A stretch of DNA of 64,000 bases from contig NXFV01000570.1 of NCBI GenBank assembly GCA_002803225.1, forward strand, positions 48,745-112,744, in the 5' to 3' direction. Both the position numbers and the translations under genes were made by a program. This DNA comes from Gamarada debralockiae (taxonomy: Eukaryota; Ascomycota; Leotiomycetes; Helotiales; Hyphodiscaceae). Position 1 is the first letter of the stretch. Each line of letters begins with the position of its first letter. The notes under the pieces are model-generated. The model was given only the letters and a program-made list of their open reading frames with translations. It had not been told where the DNA came from and did no database searches. Below are positions 60,455 to 64,000 of the stretch, piece after piece.

Positions 60455-60884
60455 ATAGTAATAAAATTGGCGACAGAGTTTTTGGTAAGGTTCGGCTTGG
60501 TCTTATCCTCAACCATTTTGAACTTCGCTAATTTTCACCTTGTCTGGCCGTGTTTGAGGGCATTGGCGCCCACCACCTGCCGCACATTTGACGGCATGAT
60601 TGGCGTTCGAGTTCATCTCTATGCTAACCCAGCCTTACCAATACTTTTATTTATTGCCGCAACTCCCATAAATTTCAGCGAGATTCAGATAACAATTCAA
60701 GGAAACCAGTGGTTTCTCTGGATATGTCCAAGTTAGACTACCAATAACTGATTCCGCAGCAAGTGCGCTCCGGCGCAACTGGGTCGAGTATAATCCTGAC
60801 GGCTCACCATCCGTTGGTAAGCTTCAATTTCGTGATCATCTACATTTTGCACTATGAAACCGTGGACACAGCATGTAAAAATAG

Positions 60885-62658
60885 TTGCTAATCGAGATAG
60901 GCCGTCACCGTCAAATCCTACTTTCGAACTTTTGGTCCTACTTCTTGACCTCCTTACTATCAGTATGGATAGGTATATTGGCTCCTCAATACTGGAAGCT
61001 CATCAGGCTGCTCTTTCTTCTGCTACTCAATTTTTACAAAGCATGCGCAAGCAGAGTGGGAGCAACAACTGGAGTTCAAGCCGCGAAAACCCTTAAGAAT
61101 CTTGACGAACGCACTGCCGAGGAGACAGCCATTAAGATACTAGTGCACCGCTTCATAAAAAGACAGGACATGACCATAATTGAGACCATTCTCAACTCTT
61201 GGGCATTTCTGTTCTGTGCCGCAACATTCGTCGGTCTTACGATTGCAGCTACTATGGCGAGCTTGGTAGCTTTGGGTAACAATGGGATATCAGACAGTCC
61301 TCTTTGTGGAGTCTGGGTCCCAAACGCTGCCGCCAGCATTGTACTTCCTATGGGCCAAATTATGTTGGAAGTCGAGGACATTTACCGCGAGTGCTACGAA
61401 AGCCAGTCTTAACCAGCGTGTAACCTATTCCCTTACAGCAACCTCCTTGTCAACTTTACGGACAACGTGGAGTGCCCCTTCGTTGGAGATATCTGCCTCG
61501 GAGGGAACAACTCCGCGATTCGTCTGGACACCGGATATCGGGACTCTGTTTTCCTAGGCATCAATTCTCCCAATAGGCCGCTGTATCAGCGGACGACGAC
61601 CTGTGCACCACTAGTAACAACGAACTACTCCAACTCTACAGTCGATCCTGTAACGAACTTTACCACTGTCAAATTCTTCTACAGTCCTAAACTAAATACC
61701 AGTGATCCTTCCACATACAATATAACTAGAGATCTCGCATATGAGAAAATATTCACCCCGACAGGGTATGACATAAAGACTGTATCGTCATCCTTAGGGT
61801 ATGTCTATGGTCCTCCCTTGGCAGCCTCAACCTATTCTGACATCCTCTAGGCAATTCAAACCTATCGCGGAACTCCCTAGCGCCGCTGGAGATCCCACGG
61901 AATACACGACCCTCATGTTCGTCAATACATTCAACATCAACTACCCCAACATCTCCAGCGACCCCATCTTCCCAGCCACGAATCAAACCCTCTGTCCCCA
62001 GAGCGCTGAATCCTGCTGGAACAACACCATCTTAGCCTCCTCAGTCCTCGGCTGCACGGAGCGCGCCGTAGTCTGCTACCCCGACACCGACCACTGCTAT
62101 GACGTCTGGGCGCCCAACGCTCTGGAGAGCGTGCTAGCAGCAAACTGGCCAGGTGCCGAAGAAACGTACCTGACCATGTTGGGCCTGCGCTACTCCGACA
62201 TCAGCGATGTGCTTTCGACCCGCCACGCCCTGCTCCTCAACGCCACGCAGCAGATCATCGGCAACCGGCTATCTCTCGCTCTAGATGCACATCAGTGGCA
62301 GCTCGAAAGCAAGCGGCTGTTCGAGATGGGTTTGCTGCGCGCGAAGATAGAGATGCTGGCCGAGGTCAGAGGGATCAGAGCCAGCTATGCCGGGTACGGC
62401 GATGTGTTGCCGGTGGCACGCAGGGGGATATGCCAAATGGTTAAGTTTCAGACGCCGGGATATACAAATGTGAGTTTTGTGGGGCTTTTGCTGGCGCTTT
62501 TTTTGCCGCTGGTTTTGGGGTTTGGGGTGGAGTTGGCCCTGGGCGGTGGTGGTCGCAGGCTTTTTATACTTGTGAGAGTGCTCCATGGCTTGAAATTCTT
62601 TAAGGAGACGAATGCTGAGTGGTTCTTCTATGCTGCTGTTGCTTCAAGCATTTTATAG
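60885..62658 (+). pseudogene. Fungal multi-pass membrane protein with large ectodomain, in-frame TAA
   Basis: From about 60885 the frame has two hydrophobic regions (RLLFLLLLNFYKACASRVGA; SWAFLFCAATFVGLTIAATM), then RECYESQS, TAA at 61410-61412, and continues in the same frame with ACNLFPYSNLLVNFTDNVEC, a Cys- and N-glycosylation-rich ectodomain. A clean intron at 61799-61850 (GTATGT, CTGAC, TAG) joins SSSLG to QFKPIAELPSAAGD. The end has one more span (FVGLLLALFLPLVLGFGVEL). This pattern is common in a fungal family of unknown function. The TAA has no intron explanation, so the gene is probably inactivated; the 5' exon(s) upstream of 60885 were not resolved. Confidence 0.6.
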
Positions 62659-63949
62659 CAATGCCATTCTGAAGAGATTGAGGGGAGGTCACTTAACTGT
62701 GGGGCTGTGCCAGTTGTGATATGAACGCTGTGCCTTACTTCCAGGGGCTGATCTTCATTTTGGATTATAGATTTGAAGCTATACTTTCTATGCCTTTAGT
62801 GCTAGCGTAGCCATACCAGCTAACAGAGATTCGGGACTTGAGGGCGATGATTAGAACCGACCTGGAAAGAATGACTTTGCTTAAGAGAATACTTCGTCAC
62901 AGTCATCATGTCTACTCGGGAGTTTCGGCTGACCGTTCTTCCTTTTTTTGGATTTTGATTGGGCTTAGAATTGGCCCTTTTTGCGCTGGGTCTGCTCGAG
63001 GACTTCGTGTAGACCCTGTCGTCGAGTATTCTCATTTGGATGTGTACTCGAGAGTTTCGGCTGGCCGCGTTATTCTTTTTGTTTTAAAGGGATAAAACTA
63101 GTCCAAGCGGCGGCTACCCCTATAGCGACTACCTCTAATCAGCCTGCCTCTTATACAATTACTCTAGCCAGAGAGATCTCTTCTAAAGATGCTGACAAAT
63201 TAGCTCTATATTGTGACAGTTCTAGCGAATGTCACCAAATCGCCCATACCAAATCGACTAAATGTTGAGCCCTGGCTCAAGTAATTAGGACAGTTCTGGT
63301 GAATGCCCCCCGACAGTGTCTGACCACGCGTGAGTCACGCGCCTCATGTGGGAGCCTCGCGCACTAGCGCGTCCTGGAGATATATTAGACTTCATGTACT
63401 TGCAGAACCTTTCCCTTTTCTCCTTAGCTTAGTATTTCCGTTAATTCAGCAATTTACTGCGTAGGGTCTTCAATGCGTCAGACCCTAATACCTAGTGCTG
63501 TCACAGACACTAGCTTAATGATGTGAGAGAACTGATTTGGCATTATATCACTGCCAACACTAGGGTGACACCTAGCATGCTACATTCACTTCTTTATTTG
63601 GAGCGGGGAAGGCTTTCCATGCGATCTTTGGAAGCTACCCAGTGTTGGAGAGTTTTGGTCATTGCCAGAGGGTTCGTTCGTCCCAGGTGAAACGGCCCCA
63701 TCCTTCAAGCGAGAGATTGGAATGAGAATGAGAGCAAGTTAATCATCATCAGTTGTTTGCAGAATTCAATGGAGCTATTTGAACTTGATTAGGCTTCGAC
63801 AATACCCATGGATTTTGGCATGGCCTAGAAATGCTAATTGTCCTTGCACGTGAGTCATATCACATGATAACTAGGTCCCGCATGGAGGCTGACAAATGCC
63901 GTCTTGCATCAGCACTTCACCTCTCCCTCAACACTAGAGACCTTCAGGC

Positions 63950-63950
<1 letters not shown>
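62659..63950. other. Intergenic, possible repeat relic
   Basis: A duplicated phrase (tctactcgggagtttcggctg near 62910 and gtgtactcgagagtttcggctg near 63040) lies about 130 bp apart. Sequence from about 63100 to 63510 has a repeat-like look with stop-rich frames, but no LTR ends could be established. Confidence 0.3.

Positions 63951-64000
<50 letters not shown>
63951..64000. repeat. Poly-C tract, at least 50 nt, running to the window end
   Basis: The last 50 bases are all C. It may be a genuine homopolymer or an assembly artefact at a contig or gap edge. Confidence 0.9.

Noticed and set aside
63317..63507. Possible solo LTR (TGTCTGACC ... ACAGACA)
   Set aside because: TG..CA-type ends were suspected, but no matching target duplication, second LTR or retroelement coding sequence was found.

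Overview
The window is nuclear DNA of a filamentous ascomycete (Pezizomycotina; Leotiomycetes would fit, but that is inference). Protein genes are interrupted by introns of mostly 44-78 nt with GT-AG ends and CTAAC/CTGAC-like branch sites. Housekeeping genes of fungal type are present: RIX1, YPP1/TTC7, alpha-actinin and SCAP. No rRNA, tRNA or CRISPR array was seen. All gene models were spliced by eye from frame changes, splice signals and family expectation.

Layout. (1) 0-6 kb: a salicylate-hydroxylase-like FAD monooxygenase, a convergent Zn2Cys6 regulator gene that looks broken, a MITE, and a small gene with an in-frame TAG. (2) 6.7-19.6 kb: a conserved block of YPP1-like (-), RIX1 (+), a protein with a retroviral-type H2C2 zinc finger (+), and alpha-actinin (-). 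(3) 21-29.9 kb: a decayed CCC1/VIT1 iron transporter, a VOC/glyoxalase protein, an MFS transporter, a decayed LaeA-like methyltransferase and a GPI-anchored secreted protein. (4) 31.5-42.7 kb: an accessory island with a foldback MITE, a Tc1/mariner relic with long terminal inverted repeats, a decayed alpha/beta-barrel protein, a frame-broken SnoaL-like protein, a metaxin/GST-like protein, an NTF2-like/FMO fusion and a second Tc1 relic. (5) 42.9-47 kb: a caspase-like protease, a small protein and a DUF6594 membrane protein. (6) 48-58 kb: an RTA1-like membrane protein, SCAP with sterol-sensing domain and WD repeats, and a DAO-type FAD oxidoreductase. (7) 59-64 kb: the C-terminal half of a sedolisin protease, a second MITE whose ends match the first, a fungal multi-pass membrane protein with an in-frame TAA, and a poly-C tract at the window end.

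The strongest theme is gene decay. Several genes carry premature stops explained by C-to-T change in CpA context, which suggests repeat-induced point mutation or a similar process, alongside simple frameshifts. No operon-like pathway is evident. The oxidoreductase island (34-41 kb) and the caspase/DUF6594 neighbourhood are the two clusters most likely to have a shared role, and both are inferences.
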